Shown: one piece after another, positions 17,344 through 26,031 of the stretch
Numbering within the stretch: the first letter of the stretch is position 1
How the letters are laid out: every line of letters begins with the position of its first letter
NCBI RefSeq assembly: GCF_001708445.1
Contig: NZ_CP015637.1
Span: forward strand, 3,783,001-3,847,000
Length of the DNA stretch: 64,000 nt
Reading direction: 5' to 3'
DNA from: Pseudomonas fluorescens
GTDB lineage: Bacteria > Pseudomonadota > Gammaproteobacteria > Pseudomonadales > Pseudomonadaceae
Position numbers and translations under genes: made by a program
The notes under the pieces: generated by a model
The model's input: only the letters and a program-made list of their open reading frames with translations
What the model was told of the DNA's origin: nothing
The model's database searches: none

Positions 17344-18345
17344 TCACTCCGCCTGGGTCATGCCGATGGAGCGGCAGGGTTGGTCGATCAGGGTTTTCAG
17401 CTCGGCGTCGAGGCCGAGCAGGGTCAGGGTCACGCCCATCATTTCCAGGGAGGTGAAGTAGTTGCCCACGTAGCAACGGTGGATCTTCAAGCCCTTGGCC
17501 GTGAGTTGGCGTTCCACCTCGGCGTAGAAAATGTACAACTCCATCACCGGCGTGGCGCCAAGACCGGAGACCAGCACCACCACACTGTCGTCCTGGCTGA
17601 AATCGCGGTCGGCGAGGATCGGCGCGAGCATGCGTTCGGCCATGGCGGCGGCGGATTCGATGGGGATCACTTCGATGCCCGGCTCACCGTGATGGCCGAT
17701 GCCCAGTTCCATCTGGCCGTCGGGGATCTGGAAGTTCGGCTTGCCCACGGCGGCAATGGTGCACGGCGTGAGGCCGATGCCAATGGAGCGGCAATGGTCG
17801 ACGGCTTTTTGTGCGACGCGGATCACCCCGTCCAGGTCGTAATGCTGGGCGGCTGCGGCCCCGCCGATCTTCCACATGAAGATTTCCCCGGCCACGCCGC
17901 GCCGCTTGGCAATCTCAGCCTTGGGCGCAGAGGCGACGTCGTCGTTGGCGACCACGGTACGGATGCGCATGTCTTTGCTGGCGGCCATTTTCATCGCCAG
18001 CTTCACGTTCATGTTGTCGCCGGCATAGTTGCCGTACAGGCAGGCCACGCCCGCGCCGTGGTCGGCGGCGCGGAAGGCATCGAAGAAACTTTTGGCGGTC
18101 GGTGAGGAAAAAATCTCACCGACAGCCACGGCGTCGACCAGGCCGGGCCCGACGTAGCCGAGGAAGGCCGGCTCATGGCCCGAGCCGCCGCCCGTGACAA
18201 TGCCGACGCGGCCTTGCGCCGAAGGCCTGGCTTTGACGATGACCCGTGGATTGGTTTCGTATTGACGCAACTGCGGGTGCGCGACGAGGATGCCGCGCAG
18301 CATGTCCTCTACCACTTGGTCTGGATCGTTGATGACTCGATTCAT
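17344..18345 (-). CDS. dhaK: Dihydroxyacetone-type kinase, substrate-binding subunit (DhaK-like)
   Basis: Dak1/DhaK subunit of 333 residues, which binds the keto-sugar through a hemiaminal bond to a conserved His, here within LGIGHHGEPG around residue 220. The N-terminal GIVTGGGSGHEPAFLGYVG and NYAGDNMNVKLA are signature stretches. It pairs with DhaL immediately downstream. Upstream in the same operon are two polyol dehydrogenases, which would supply a ketose. By analogy with the M. smegmatis DerK/LerK erythrulose kinases, the product could be erythrulose phosphate. Confidence is high for the family, moderate for the substrate. Confidence 0.9.
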   Translation of the reverse strand: MNRVINDPDQVVEDMLRGILVAHPQLRQYETNPRVIVKARPSAQGRVGIVTGGGSGHEPAFLGYVGPGLVDAVAVGEIFSSPTAKSFFDAFRAADHGAGVACLYGNYAGDNMNVKLAMKMAASKDMRIRTVVANDDVASAPKAEIAKRRGVAGEIFMWKIGGAAAAQHYDLDGVIRVAQKAVDHCRSIGIGLTPCTIAAVGKPNFQIPDGQMELGIGHHGEPGIEVIPIESAAAMAERMLAPILADRDFSQDDSVVVLVSGLGATPVMELYIFYAEVERQLTAKGLKIHRCYVGNYFTSLEMMGVTLTLLGLDAELKTLIDQPCRSIGMTQAE

Positions 18346-18410
18346 AACGCGGGTTCCTGTGTTCTTGTTCTATGGATTCACAGCCATTCAGTGTGGGAGG
18401 TGTGATGTGC

Positions 18411-19526
18411 CTAAGGTTGCAGTACAACTTTGAGCGACTTGTCGCCACGCTCCATCACCGCAAACGCCTCCTTGAAATCCGCCAGGGCGAACGTGTGGGT
18501 CACCACGTCACGCATGTCGATCTTGCGGCTGCCGATAAAGTCGATGGCCCTCGGGTACATATACGGCCCCAGGTGCGAGCCGAGTACATCGAGTTCCTTG
18601 CGGTCGCCAATAATCGACCAATCCACCGTGGCCTCGTCGTTGAACACGCTGAACTCAACGAAGCGCCCGAGTTTGCGCAGCATCGCCAGGCCCTGGTTGA
18701 CGGCCTTGTGATGACCGGTGGCCTCGATATAGATGTCGCAGCCGTAGCCCTCGGTGATCTCGCGGATCTTCGCCAGCACGTCCACCTCGGCGGGGTTCCA
18801 TACTTCGTCGGCGCCCATGCGTAGGGCGAGGGCGGCGCGTTCGGGTTTCATGTCCAGCACGATCAGCTTTTTCGGGTTGCGCATGCGCACCGCGCCGATG
18901 ATGCCCAGGCCCAGGGTGCCGGCGCCGGCAACCACCACCACGTCATCGAAATCCACGTTGGCGCGCTCGGCCGCATGCAGCGAGCAGGCCAGCGGTTCGA
19001 TCAGGATGGCTTCGTCCGGTGCTATCGAATCCGGCACTTTATGGATGATGCCTTCCTTGGTGAAGATCATGTATTGGGCCATGGCCCCCTGCACGTTGTT
19101 CTGGAAGCCATACAGGTCATGCTTCTGGCACATCCAGTACTGGCCGTGATTACAGAAACGGCAACCCCAGCACGGCACGATCTGCTCGGAGATCACCCGG
19201 TCGCCGACCTTCACTCCGCGTTTCTCTGCGCCGGGGCCGAGGGCGACCACGCGACAGACGAACTCATGCCCGGGAATCATCGGTGGTTTCACATAGCGCG
19301 GTTGCTCGGCATCGCCCCAGAATGACGGTGCGCCGCGGTAGGTCTTGATGTCGCCCATGCAAATACCGCACAGCTCGACCTTGGTGAGGATTTCCTCGGG
19401 GCCGGGGGTGGGCACCTCGACCGTTTCCAGGCGATAGTCTTCCGGGCCATGGCAGACCACGGCCTGCATGGTTTTCGGGATGCTCGGGGAGAGTTGTTCA
19501 GGTGTGCGTTCGATGACGGTGGACAT
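18411..19526 (-). CDS. Zinc-dependent polyol dehydrogenase (erythritol/L-threitol dehydrogenase-like)
   Basis: Medium-chain alcohol dehydrogenase of 371 residues. The catalytic zinc ligands are in CGICMGD and the GHE motif (IPGHEF). The structural zinc lobe shows CWGCRFCNHGQYWMC, and the NAD fold has VVAGAGTLGLG. It would oxidise a sugar alcohol to a ketose. The sequence resembles proteins annotated as erythritol/L-threitol dehydrogenase (EltD type); that recollection was not checked by search. It lies between the short-chain dehydrogenase and dhaK in the operon. A 65-bp gap before dhaK contains only a REP fragment. Confidence 0.82.
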   Translation of the reverse strand: MSTVIERTPEQLSPSIPKTMQAVVCHGPEDYRLETVEVPTPGPEEILTKVELCGICMGDIKTYRGAPSFWGDAEQPRYVKPPMIPGHEFVCRVVALGPGAEKRGVKVGDRVISEQIVPCWGCRFCNHGQYWMCQKHDLYGFQNNVQGAMAQYMIFTKEGIIHKVPDSIAPDEAILIEPLACSLHAAERANVDFDDVVVVAGAGTLGLGIIGAVRMRNPKKLIVLDMKPERAALALRMGADEVWNPAEVDVLAKIREITEGYGCDIYIEATGHHKAVNQGLAMLRKLGRFVEFSVFNDEATVDWSIIGDRKELDVLGSHLGPYMYPRAIDFIGSRKIDMRDVVTHTFALADFKEAFAVMERGDKSLKVVLQP

Positions 19527-19552
19527 GACAAAACCTCACGACAAAAAATGAA

Positions 19553-20308
19553 TTACTGAATGCTGTAGCCGCCGTCGATCACCATGTTCGCGCCGGTGAT
19601 CATCTGGGCGGCGTCGCTGAGCAGGTACAACGCCAGCCCGGCGATTTCTTCCGGCTGGGCAAAGCGGCCCGCCGGGATCTGCAATTTGGCCCGCTCACCC
19701 ACTTCTCCGGCCCACGCCTTCTTGCCCAGGGCGGTCTCGACGATGGTGGGGGAGATGGCGTTGACGGAGATGTGCGGTGCCCATTCCATGGCCAGCACCT
19801 TGGTCATGCCGACGATGGCTGCCTTGCTCGCGCAGTAGGCGACATGACGATCCAGGCCGATTACGGCGGCCTGGGAGGCGAGGTTGACGATACGCCCGCG
19901 GCCTTGGGCGAGCATGTGCCTGGCGCAGGCCTGGGCCACGAAGAAGCTGGCCTTGAGGTTGATGTCCAGGGTGGTGTCCCAGGCGCTTTCGCTGACATCG
20001 ACAGCCTTGTCCAGCAGGACGACACCCGCGCTGTTGATCAGGTAGTCCAGGCGCTGGAAGCGTTCGACGACCTGGTCGATGGTGTGTTGCACCTCGCCGA
20101 TCCGGCTGAGGTCGACGGCAATGCCCAGGTGCCCGGCACCGAGGCTGGCGGCGACGTCGACCACCGCCGGGTCGCGATCCAGCAATGCTACGCGGGCACC
20201 ACGCTCCACCAGCAGGTTGGCACAGGCCAGGCCGATCCCGGCGGCACCACCGGTGATCACCGCGCAACGGCCGCTGAGGTCGAAGGCTTGGTTCCAGAAT
20301 CCAGACAT
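19553..20308 (-). CDS. Short-chain dehydrogenase (D-threitol dehydrogenase/GolD-like)
   Basis: NAD(P)-dependent SDR of 251 residues. The Rossmann motif is TGGAAGIG, the adenine-pocket motif INSAG, and the catalytic triad Ser in NLASQ with YCASK. ATG 20308 is chosen because GGAG lies 6 nt upstream; the ATG 12 bp earlier contains that site in its own coding part. It resembles the GolD/DthD group that oxidises D-threitol or related polyols, which fits the kinase, isomerase and importer around it. A REPIN separates it from the upstream solute-binding protein gene. Confidence 0.82.
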   Translation of the reverse strand: MSGFWNQAFDLSGRCAVITGGAAGIGLACANLLVERGARVALLDRDPAVVDVAASLGAGHLGIAVDLSRIGEVQHTIDQVVERFQRLDYLINSAGVVLLDKAVDVSESAWDTTLDINLKASFFVAQACARHMLAQGRGRIVNLASQAAVIGLDRHVAYCASKAAIVGMTKVLAMEWAPHISVNAISPTIVETALGKKAWAGEVGERAKLQIPAGRFAQPEEIAGLALYLLSDAAQMITGANMVIDGGYSIQ

Positions 20309-20344
20309 GCATGACTCCATTTTTGAATAGGGTGGAGATCAACG

Positions 20345-20433
20345 TGTGGGAGGGGGCTTGCTCCCGATGGCGGTGTGTCAGTCACCTGATCTACCACTGT
20401 TACACCGCCATCGGGAGCAAGCCCCCTCCCACA
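20345..20433. repeat. GI-type REPIN inside the polyol operon
   Basis: Near-perfect inverted REP pair, GTGTGGGAGGGGGCTTGCTC... and ...GAGCAAGCCCCCTCCCACA, with arms extending through CCGATGGCGGTGT. It occupies most of the 149-bp gap between the solute-binding protein gene and the SDR gene on the same strand, so it is transcribed within the operon. Confidence 0.9.
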
Positions 20434-20457
20434 TTTGACAGTATTTCAAGTCAATAA

Positions 20458-21465
20458 CTACTTGCCGCCGCTGACTTGCTTGTACAGCGCATCGGCGTTG
20501 GCGTTAGTCACTGGCACCCACGGCAGGATGTAGGTCTTGGCGGTGCCATCACCCCATTTCACGTCCTTGGCATAGCGCTCCCAGATCACCGACTGCGGCT
20601 TGTAGTCCTTGCCGGCAAGCGCACGCAGGGCCACGTCCAGGGCGCCTTGGGACTGGGCCTGGGCGTCCTGCAGGAAGGTGGTGACTTCGTCTTTCTTCGC
20701 GGCCTGGATCGCATCCGGCATGCCGTCGATGGAGGTGACGGGTACGTCCTTGGAGGTCAAGCCATGGGACTTCAGGGCCTGTACGGCGCCGAGGGCCATG
20801 TCGTCGTTCTGCGCGATCACGCCGTTGATGCCTTTGGGGTGAGCGTTGAGCCAGTCTTCAGTCAGTGCCAGGGCCTGGGCGCGGTCCCAGTTGGCGGTCT
20901 TTTTCTCGATGATCTTGATGTCGGGGTGTTTGCCCAGCACTTCCAGCTCGCCTTTTTCCCGGTCGATCTGCGCCGACTGGCCAATCGGCCCCTGGATGAT
21001 CACCACGTTGCCCTTGCCGTTGAGCTTGTCGACCATGGCCTGGGCCTGCAGGCGGCCGCCTTCCACATCATCGTTACCCACGTAAGGGACGGCGGCATCG
21101 GCTACTTTCGTATTGGAGGCGATGACCACTACGTCGTTGCTCATGGCCTGTTTCACCGTACCGACGCCGGCCTTGGTGTCGATCGGCACGAACAGGATGG
21201 CGTCGTAGTGCTGGGTCACCATGTTTTCGATCTGGTTGTTCTGGGTCAGGGCATCGTAGTTGCCGTCGAATACGGTCAACTGCACGGTGCCATCCTTGAC
21301 GGCCGGGTGCTCCTTGAGCTCGCGGACCCAGTTCTGCATGAACTGGCCCTTGAGCCCGTAGACAGCAGCGCCGACCTTGTAGGTCTTGCCATCGGCGGCC
21401 AGGGCGATACTGCTGGCGAGCAGGGAGAGCGCCGCGACCGCGGCGAAGGGCATACCAATTTTCAT
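20458..21465 (-). CDS. Sugar ABC transporter substrate-binding protein (RbsB-like)
   Basis: Periplasmic binding protein of the Peripla_BP_4/ribose-binding group, 335 residues. The signal peptide ends at SSIALA before ADGKTYKVG. Ligand-domain stretches include FDGNYDALTQNNQIENMVTQ, ILFVPIDTKAG, VAQNDDMALGA-like INGVIAQNDDMALGA and VTSIDGMPDA. It delivers a small sugar or polyol to the permease and ATPase encoded just upstream. Peripla_BP_4 proteins were the starting point for discovery of tetritol pathways in mycobacteria, so a tetritol ligand is plausible but not shown. Confidence 0.9.
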   Translation of the reverse strand: MKIGMPFAAVAALSLLASSIALAADGKTYKVGAAVYGLKGQFMQNWVRELKEHPAVKDGTVQLTVFDGNYDALTQNNQIENMVTQHYDAILFVPIDTKAGVGTVKQAMSNDVVVIASNTKVADAAVPYVGNDDVEGGRLQAQAMVDKLNGKGNVVIIQGPIGQSAQIDREKGELEVLGKHPDIKIIEKKTANWDRAQALALTEDWLNAHPKGINGVIAQNDDMALGAVQALKSHGLTSKDVPVTSIDGMPDAIQAAKKDEVTTFLQDAQAQSQGALDVALRALAGKDYKPQSVIWERYAKDVKWGDGTAKTYILPWVPVTNANADALYKQVSGGK

Positions 21466-21501
21466 GAGTTGAACTCCGTTATTGTTGTAGTGGTTCGTTC
21501 T

Positions 21502-22479
21502 CTAGCGTTTTTTCTTGCGCCACACGTCGATCAGTACTGCAAACACGATGATCAGGCCCTTGGCGACCTGCTGGTAATACGAGGACACGCCGAGCAGGTT
21601 GAGCCCGTTGTTGATCACGCCGATCAACAGCGCGCCGAACAGCGTGCCGACAATGCTGCCAGTGCCGCCGGACAGGCTGGTGCCACCGATCACCACTGCG
21701 GCAATCGCGTCCAGCTCATAGGAAACCCCGGCCTGGGGCAGGGCAGAGGTCGTGCGTGCCGACAGCACCACGCCGGCCAGGCCGGCGAGCAGGCCCGAGA
21801 CCACGTACACCGAAAACATCACTTTGCGCACGCCAATGCCGGAGGTGCGCGCGCTCTTTTCATTGCCGCCCACGGCGTACACATAGCGGCCGTAGGTGGT
21901 GTAGCGCAGCACCATCCAGAAGATCAGCGCGACCACCGCGAAGATGATGATCGGCACGCCAATCGGGCCGATCTTGCCGATGCCCAGGGCGAGGTAGGCG
22001 TCGGGCAGGTCGGTGATCGGGCTGCCGTCATTGAGGATGAACGTCATGCCTCGCGCCACGCTGAGCATGCCGAGGGTGGCCACGAACGGCGGGATCGACA
22101 GGTTGGCGACCATGAAGCCATTCACCACGCCGAGCATCGCCCCGGCGAACATCCCGGCGCTCACCGCCGCCAGCAGGCCGTAGCCTTGGGTTGCGACCAT
22201 CGCGCTGCACAGCCCGGCAAACGCCAGGATCGAGCCCACGGACAGGTCAATGCCCTTGGTCAGGATCACGTAGGTCATGCCCACGGCAAGGATGCCGTTG
22301 ATGGAGGTCTGGCGCAGGATGTCCATCCAGTTGCGCCAGGTCATGAAGTATTCGCTGGAAAACGCCATCACCACGCACAGCAGGATAAACACCAGCGGCA
22401 GGCCGAAGCGGTCGAGGGTCAGGCGCAGGTGGCTGCGTGGCGCGGCAGTGATGGGGGCGGCTATGGTTTTGGCATTCAT
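21502..22479 (-). CDS. Sugar ABC transporter permease (RbsC-like)
   Basis: Inner membrane permease of the BPD_transp_2 family, 325 residues with about eight to ten hydrophobic helices. Typical stretches are [49 protein letters not shown] and [14 protein letters not shown]. Its start overlaps the stop of the ATPase gene (ATGA), showing translational coupling. It forms the channel of the importer that serves the polyol island. Confidence 0.92.
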   Translation of the reverse strand: MNAKTIAAPITAAPRSHLRLTLDRFGLPLVFILLCVVMAFSSEYFMTWRNWMDILRQTSINGILAVGMTYVILTKGIDLSVGSILAFAGLCSAMVATQGYGLLAAVSAGMFAGAMLGVVNGFMVANLSIPPFVATLGMLSVARGMTFILNDGSPITDLPDAYLALGIGKIGPIGVPIIIFAVVALIFWMVLRYTTYGRYVYAVGGNEKSARTSGIGVRKVMFSVYVVSGLLAGLAGVVLSARTTSALPQAGVSYELDAIAAVVIGGTSLSGGTGSIVGTLFGALLIGVINNGLNLLGVSSYYQQVAKGLIIVFAVLIDVWRKKKR

Positions 22480-23963
22480 GAGGCAAGACTCAACAAGGCT
22501 TCCTGGGAAAGGGCGGTGTCGGTGCTGATGGTCACCAGCCGGCCGCCTTTGAATACAGCGATGCGATCACTCAGGTGCAGCAGTTCCGGGGCCTCCGACG
22601 ACACCACGATGGCGGCGCCGCCGGCGCGCACGAACTGGTCGAGCAGGTGGTAGATCTCCTGCTTGGCGCCTTCGTCGATGCCGCGAGTGGGTTCGTCGCA
22701 CAGCAGGCACACCGGTTCGGTCGACAGGCACTTGGCGAGCACCACCTTCTGCTGGTTACCGCCGCTCATGGAGGCCACCGGCAGTTCCAGGGAGGTGGTC
22801 TTGATCTGCAGGCGCTTGACCATGTCCTGGGCCAGTTGGGTTTCCTTGCGTGCGTTGATCAGTGACCAGCTCGACAGGCGCTTGTAGGCCGACAGTGCAA
22901 TGTTGGAAAGAATGCTGGAACTGAGCACCAGGCCGCTGTCCTTGCGGTCTTCGGTGACTAGTGACATGCCCGCGTTGATCGTCGCCTTGGGCAGCCCGAT
23001 CGGCAGGGGCTTGCCTTGCAGGGTGACGCTGCCGGAATCGGCGACCGTCAGCCCATAGATGCAATTGAGGAACTCGCTGCGCCCTGACCCCATCAGGCCA
23101 TAGATGCCGAGGATTTCACCCTGGCGCAGTTGCAGGCTGATGTCATGGAATTCGCCGGCGCGGCTCAGGTTGTCGACTTGCAGGCAGGTGTCGGTGGCAC
23201 ATTCGCGGCCGACCTTGTGGTCGATGCGTACCAGCTCCTGGCCGACGATGCCGCGTACCAGGTGCTGTCGGTCAATATCGGCCATGCGCCCACTTTCGAC
23301 AAAGGCGCCGTCGCGGAAGATGCTGTAGTCATCGGCGATCTGCGCCAGCTCGCTCAACCGGTGCGACACATACACGATGCCGGCGCCACGCGCGGTAAGG
23401 CGGCGGATCGCCTTGAACAGGGTTTCGGCTTCGCGCTCGCCGATGGCCGAGGTGGGCTCGTCCATGATCATCACCTGGCAGTCATGGCTGAACGCCTTGG
23501 CGATTTCCACCAATTGGATTTGCGCGACGCTGAGGCGATGCATGGGGCTGGTGGCCTCGACGTCGAATTCCAGGCTGTCCAGCAGTTCGCGGGTGCGCCG
23601 GTTCAGGGCCTTGCTGTCGACGATGCAGCCGGCACGGCGCGGTTCGCGGCCCAGCCAGATGTTTTCGGCAACGGTCATGTAGGGGATGGGTTCCAGCTCC
23701 TGGGTGATCATCGCGATCCCTGCCGCGAGGGCTTCACTCGGGCGATTGAACTGCACCGGGGTGCCATTGAGCAGGATGGTGCCGGCGTCGCGCGGGGTGA
23801 TGCCCATCAGGATGCTCAGGAAAGTCGACTTGCCTGCGCCATTACCGCCGCACAGGGCGTGGACGCTGCCGGACCGCAGAGAGAGGCGCCCGTCACGCAG
23901 GGCGGGAACCCCGGCGTAAGCCTTGGCGACGTGTTCAGCCTGGAGCAGTAATGGCGTAGCCAT
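22476..23963 (-). CDS. Sugar ABC transporter ATP-binding protein (RbsA-like)
   Basis: Tandem-domain ATPase of 495 residues. The first domain has Walker A GGNGAGKST, a Q-loop and Walker B MIMDEPTSA; the second has the usual degenerate loop GLMGSGRSE and signature MSGGNQQKV with LCDEPTRGID. This two-domain form is typical of ribose/xylose-type importers. ATG 23963 (MATPLLLQ) follows GAGGA at 8-nt spacing; the upstream ATG at 24008 has no such site. It is the first gene of the seven-gene minus-strand operon. Confidence 0.92.
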   Translation of the reverse strand: MATPLLLQAEHVAKAYAGVPALRDGRLSLRSGSVHALCGGNGAGKSTFLSILMGITPRDAGTILLNGTPVQFNRPSEALAAGIAMITQELEPIPYMTVAENIWLGREPRRAGCIVDSKALNRRTRELLDSLEFDVEATSPMHRLSVAQIQLVEIAKAFSHDCQVMIMDEPTSAIGEREAETLFKAIRRLTARGAGIVYVSHRLSELAQIADDYSIFRDGAFVESGRMADIDRQHLVRGIVGQELVRIDHKVGRECATDTCLQVDNLSRAGEFHDISLQLRQGEILGIYGLMGSGRSEFLNCIYGLTVADSGSVTLQGKPLPIGLPKATINAGMSLVTEDRKDSGLVLSSSILSNIALSAYKRLSSWSLINARKETQLAQDMVKRLQIKTTSLELPVASMSGGNQQKVVLAKCLSTEPVCLLCDEPTRGIDEGAKQEIYHLLDQFVRAGGAAIVVSSEAPELLHLSDRIAVFKGGRLVTISTDTALSQEALLSLAS

Positions 23964-24017
23964 CGGCGTGTCCTCGTGCTGTGAATTCTTATTAGGTCGC
24001 ACAGTCATGTTTCGCTG

Positions 24018-24027
24018 TGATCATATG
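24018..24027. promoter_or_regulatory. TGATCATATG motif near the transporter operon start
   Basis: TGATCATATG lies about 55 bp upstream of the ATPase start codon, and a TGATCA follows at 24045-24050. The same 10-mer recurs 179 bp away near rpiB. It is a candidate operator half for the island's SorC-type regulator. Confidence 0.4.
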
Positions 24028-24196
24028 TGTATCAAATGAAATTCTGATCAGTCAATATCTTTCATGTAAAAGCGCTGATTCTCATCTTTAGCCTAAATAA
24101 TGGCTTTTTAGGCGGCTTTGACTGGCGAGTCAGTTAAAACATGCTTGACAGAAAGGGTGTGATGTCAGAGAAATGGCTGAGCAAAATTTCACTGGC

Positions 24197-24210
24197 TGAT
24201 CATATGATCG
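24197..24210. promoter_or_regulatory. Palindromic operator candidate upstream of rpiB
   Basis: GATCATATGATC (24198-24209) is a perfect 12-bp palindrome about 38 bp upstream of the rpiB start codon. It shares TGATCATATG with the site at the other end of this divergent gap, which suggests one regulator bound at both promoters. Confidence 0.45.
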
Positions 24211-24246
24211 GTCATCAGTGCAATCACGGCAGCGGAGCCAGACGCC

Positions 24247-24708
24247 ATGAACACACCTTTTCCGGTGGCTATCGGATGCGATGAAGCGGGTTTTGAACTC
24301 AAGGAGTTGTTAAAGCGCCATATCGAAGCGCTGGGTTACCCGGTGACCGACTTCGGCACCCATTCCACCGCGCCGGTGCTGTACCCGGACATCGCCCTGG
24401 CGGTGGCCACCGCGATCAATGCCGGGCAACAGCGCCTGGGCGTACTGGTGTGCGGTACCGGGATCGGCATGGCGATTTCCGCCAACAAGGTGTTGGGCAT
24501 TCGTGCGGCCCAGGCCCATGACACCTATTCGGCCGAGCGTGCACGCAAGAGCAACGATGCGCAGATCCTGTCCATCGGCGCACGGGTGATCGGCGCCGAG
24601 CTGGCGAAAAGCATCGTCAAGTCGTTCCTGGAGTCGGAGTTCGAAGCGGCACGTTCCGGGGCCAAGGTCGAGCGCATCAATGCGATCGAGCGCGATGGGC
24701 ATCAGTAG
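24247..24708 (+). CDS. rpiB: RpiB/LacAB-family sugar-phosphate isomerase
   Basis: Aldose-ketose phosphate isomerase of 153 residues. It opens with VAIGCDEAGFELKELLK and carries the active-site loop LVCGTGIGMAISANKVLGIR and the phosphate-contact stretch HDTYSAERARKSNDAQILSIG. Family members isomerise ribulose 5-P/ribose 5-P or erythrulose 4-P/erythrose 4-P. Beside a DhaK-type kinase and tetritol-type dehydrogenases, an erythrulose 4-phosphate isomerase (DerI/EryI type) is the best inference. It is divergent from the transporter operon, and the SorC regulator gene follows on the same strand. Confidence 0.9.
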   Translation: MNTPFPVAIGCDEAGFELKELLKRHIEALGYPVTDFGTHSTAPVLYPDIALAVATAINAGQQRLGVLVCGTGIGMAISANKVLGIRAAQAHDTYSAERARKSNDAQILSIGARVIGAELAKSIVKSFLESEFEAARSGAKVERINAIERDGHQ

Positions 24709-24771
24709 TGGACGTGACGGGGCAAGAGTCGGGAGAATGCGCCTTTGACGCCGAAACGGAAGCCCGTCCCC

Positions 24772-25752
24772 ATGAGTGACAGCACCCAGCGCATTGCCAG
24801 CGATATCGATCAGATGACCGAAGTGGCGATGCTCTATTACCTCGAGAACGTCACTCAGGAAGCGATTGCCAAGCGCCTCGACCTGTCCCGCGCAAAAGTC
24901 AGTCGCTTGCTCAAGCGCGCGCGGGATGAAGGGATTGTCGAGGTGCGCGTGTTGCAGCACCCGGCGATGAACAGCGAGCTGGAGCGAGCGCTGGTGGAAC
25001 GCTTCAAGCTCGACCGGGCCTTGATCGCCGTCGACCACAGCGACCCCGACACCCAGCGCTCGGCGGTTGCCAGCCTGGTGGCCAATTACCTGAACAAAAC
25101 CCTGAGCGACGGCATGATCGTCGCCGTGGGCATGGGGCGCAACGTGGGAGCGGTGGCCGATAATGTATTTTTACCGGTGACGCGCAATTGCACATTTGTC
25201 TGCGCCATCGGCGGTTCGCTCAAGGCTGGCGAATATATGAACCCGGACCATATCTGCCGGCGCCTGGCCCTGCGCTTTGGCGGCGAGAGTGAAAGTCTGT
25301 ATGCCCCGGCCCTGGTGGCCAACCCGGAACTGCGCGGCGTGCTGATCAATAACGACACGGTGCGCTCGACCTTGGATCGAGCGCGGCGGGCCGATATTGC
25401 ATTGATTGGCATCGGCGATATGAGCGAAAACAGCAATATGGTGCGCATGGGCTGGTTCTCGCCCCAGGAGATCGCGCAGGCGCGGTTGTCCGGTACGGTG
25501 GGCGACATGATGGGCTATGACTTTATCGATATTCATGGCCAGCCGGCGGTCAACGCCATTCAAGGGCGAGTGATCGGGTTGACGGTGCAGGAGTTGTTCC
25601 GGATTCCGGATGTGGTCGCGATCGCGAGTGAGAACACCAAGGCGGCGGCGACGCTGGGCGCGTTGCGGTCGGGGGTGATCAATACGTTGGCGACTACGGT
25701 GACGAATGCCCACACCATCCTGGCGTTGGATGATGCGACCAGAAAGTCCTGA
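24772..25752 (+). CDS. SorC/DeoR-family sugar-responsive regulator
   Basis: Transcription factor of 326 residues. The N-terminal helix-turn-helix reads MLYYLENVTQEAIAKRLDLS then RAKVSRLLKRARDEGIVEV. The C-terminal sugar-phosphate-binding domain (from about residue 60) shows VGMGRNVGAVADN, FVCAIGGSLKAGEY and DIALIGIGD. The ATG at 24772 is taken as start; an in-frame TTG at 24745 with GGGAG upstream is an alternative. It lies 63 bp after rpiB and probably controls both rpiB and the divergent transporter operon in response to a phosphorylated intermediate. Confidence 0.87.
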   Translation: MSDSTQRIASDIDQMTEVAMLYYLENVTQEAIAKRLDLSRAKVSRLLKRARDEGIVEVRVLQHPAMNSELERALVERFKLDRALIAVDHSDPDTQRSAVASLVANYLNKTLSDGMIVAVGMGRNVGAVADNVFLPVTRNCTFVCAIGGSLKAGEYMNPDHICRRLALRFGGESESLYAPALVANPELRGVLINNDTVRSTLDRARRADIALIGIGDMSENSNMVRMGWFSPQEIAQARLSGTVGDMMGYDFIDIHGQPAVNAIQGRVIGLTVQELFRIPDVVAIASENTKAAATLGALRSGVINTLATTVTNAHTILALDDATRKS

Positions 25753-25768
25753 TTCAACACAGGTCAAA

Positions 25769-26019
25769 ATGTGGGAGGGGGGGAGGACAGGTTTTGTAAT
25801 AGTTTTGCGTTGTGGGAAATTTGTATTTCAATTGTAGGATTCAAGTCCTTTTGTGACTTCAGGACTTGCATGAACACCCTCTCGGAGCCCCCCCAGTCGT
25901 CTTTCCCCAAGACAACCGCTGCCGCTGTTCCCTTTCAAGCACCCCGTATTTCGATTGCTAACCGTGTTCCGGTCCACCGACCGTGCTTTGCCGTGCCCGG
26001 CATCCTGACATCTAGATAG
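25769..26019 (+). other. Leader region of the terC-like gene: REP fragment, hairpin, short ORF
   Basis: This 279-bp gap holds a truncated REP core (GTGGGAGGGG at 25771), a perfect 7-bp stem CAAGTCC/GGACTTG (25842-25848 with 25862-25868), and an open frame of 49 codons from ATG 25870 to TAG 26017-26019. That frame begins 5 nt after an AGGA and ends 12 bp before the terC-like start. The ORF could be a leader peptide or chance. I looked for a yybP-ykoY manganese riboswitch, common before terC genes, and did not recognise one. Confidence 0.35.
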
Positions 26020-26031
26020 AGACTTTAATAA

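Noticed and set aside
20476..22653. 725-codon plus-strand open frame across the binding-protein and permease genes
   Set aside because: It is the antisense shadow of two well-supported minus-strand transporter genes and has no family-like sequence or ribosome site.
25753..26031. yybP-ykoY manganese riboswitch before the terC-like gene
   Set aside because: The conserved core segments of that riboswitch could not be found; only a short stem and an ORF are visible.
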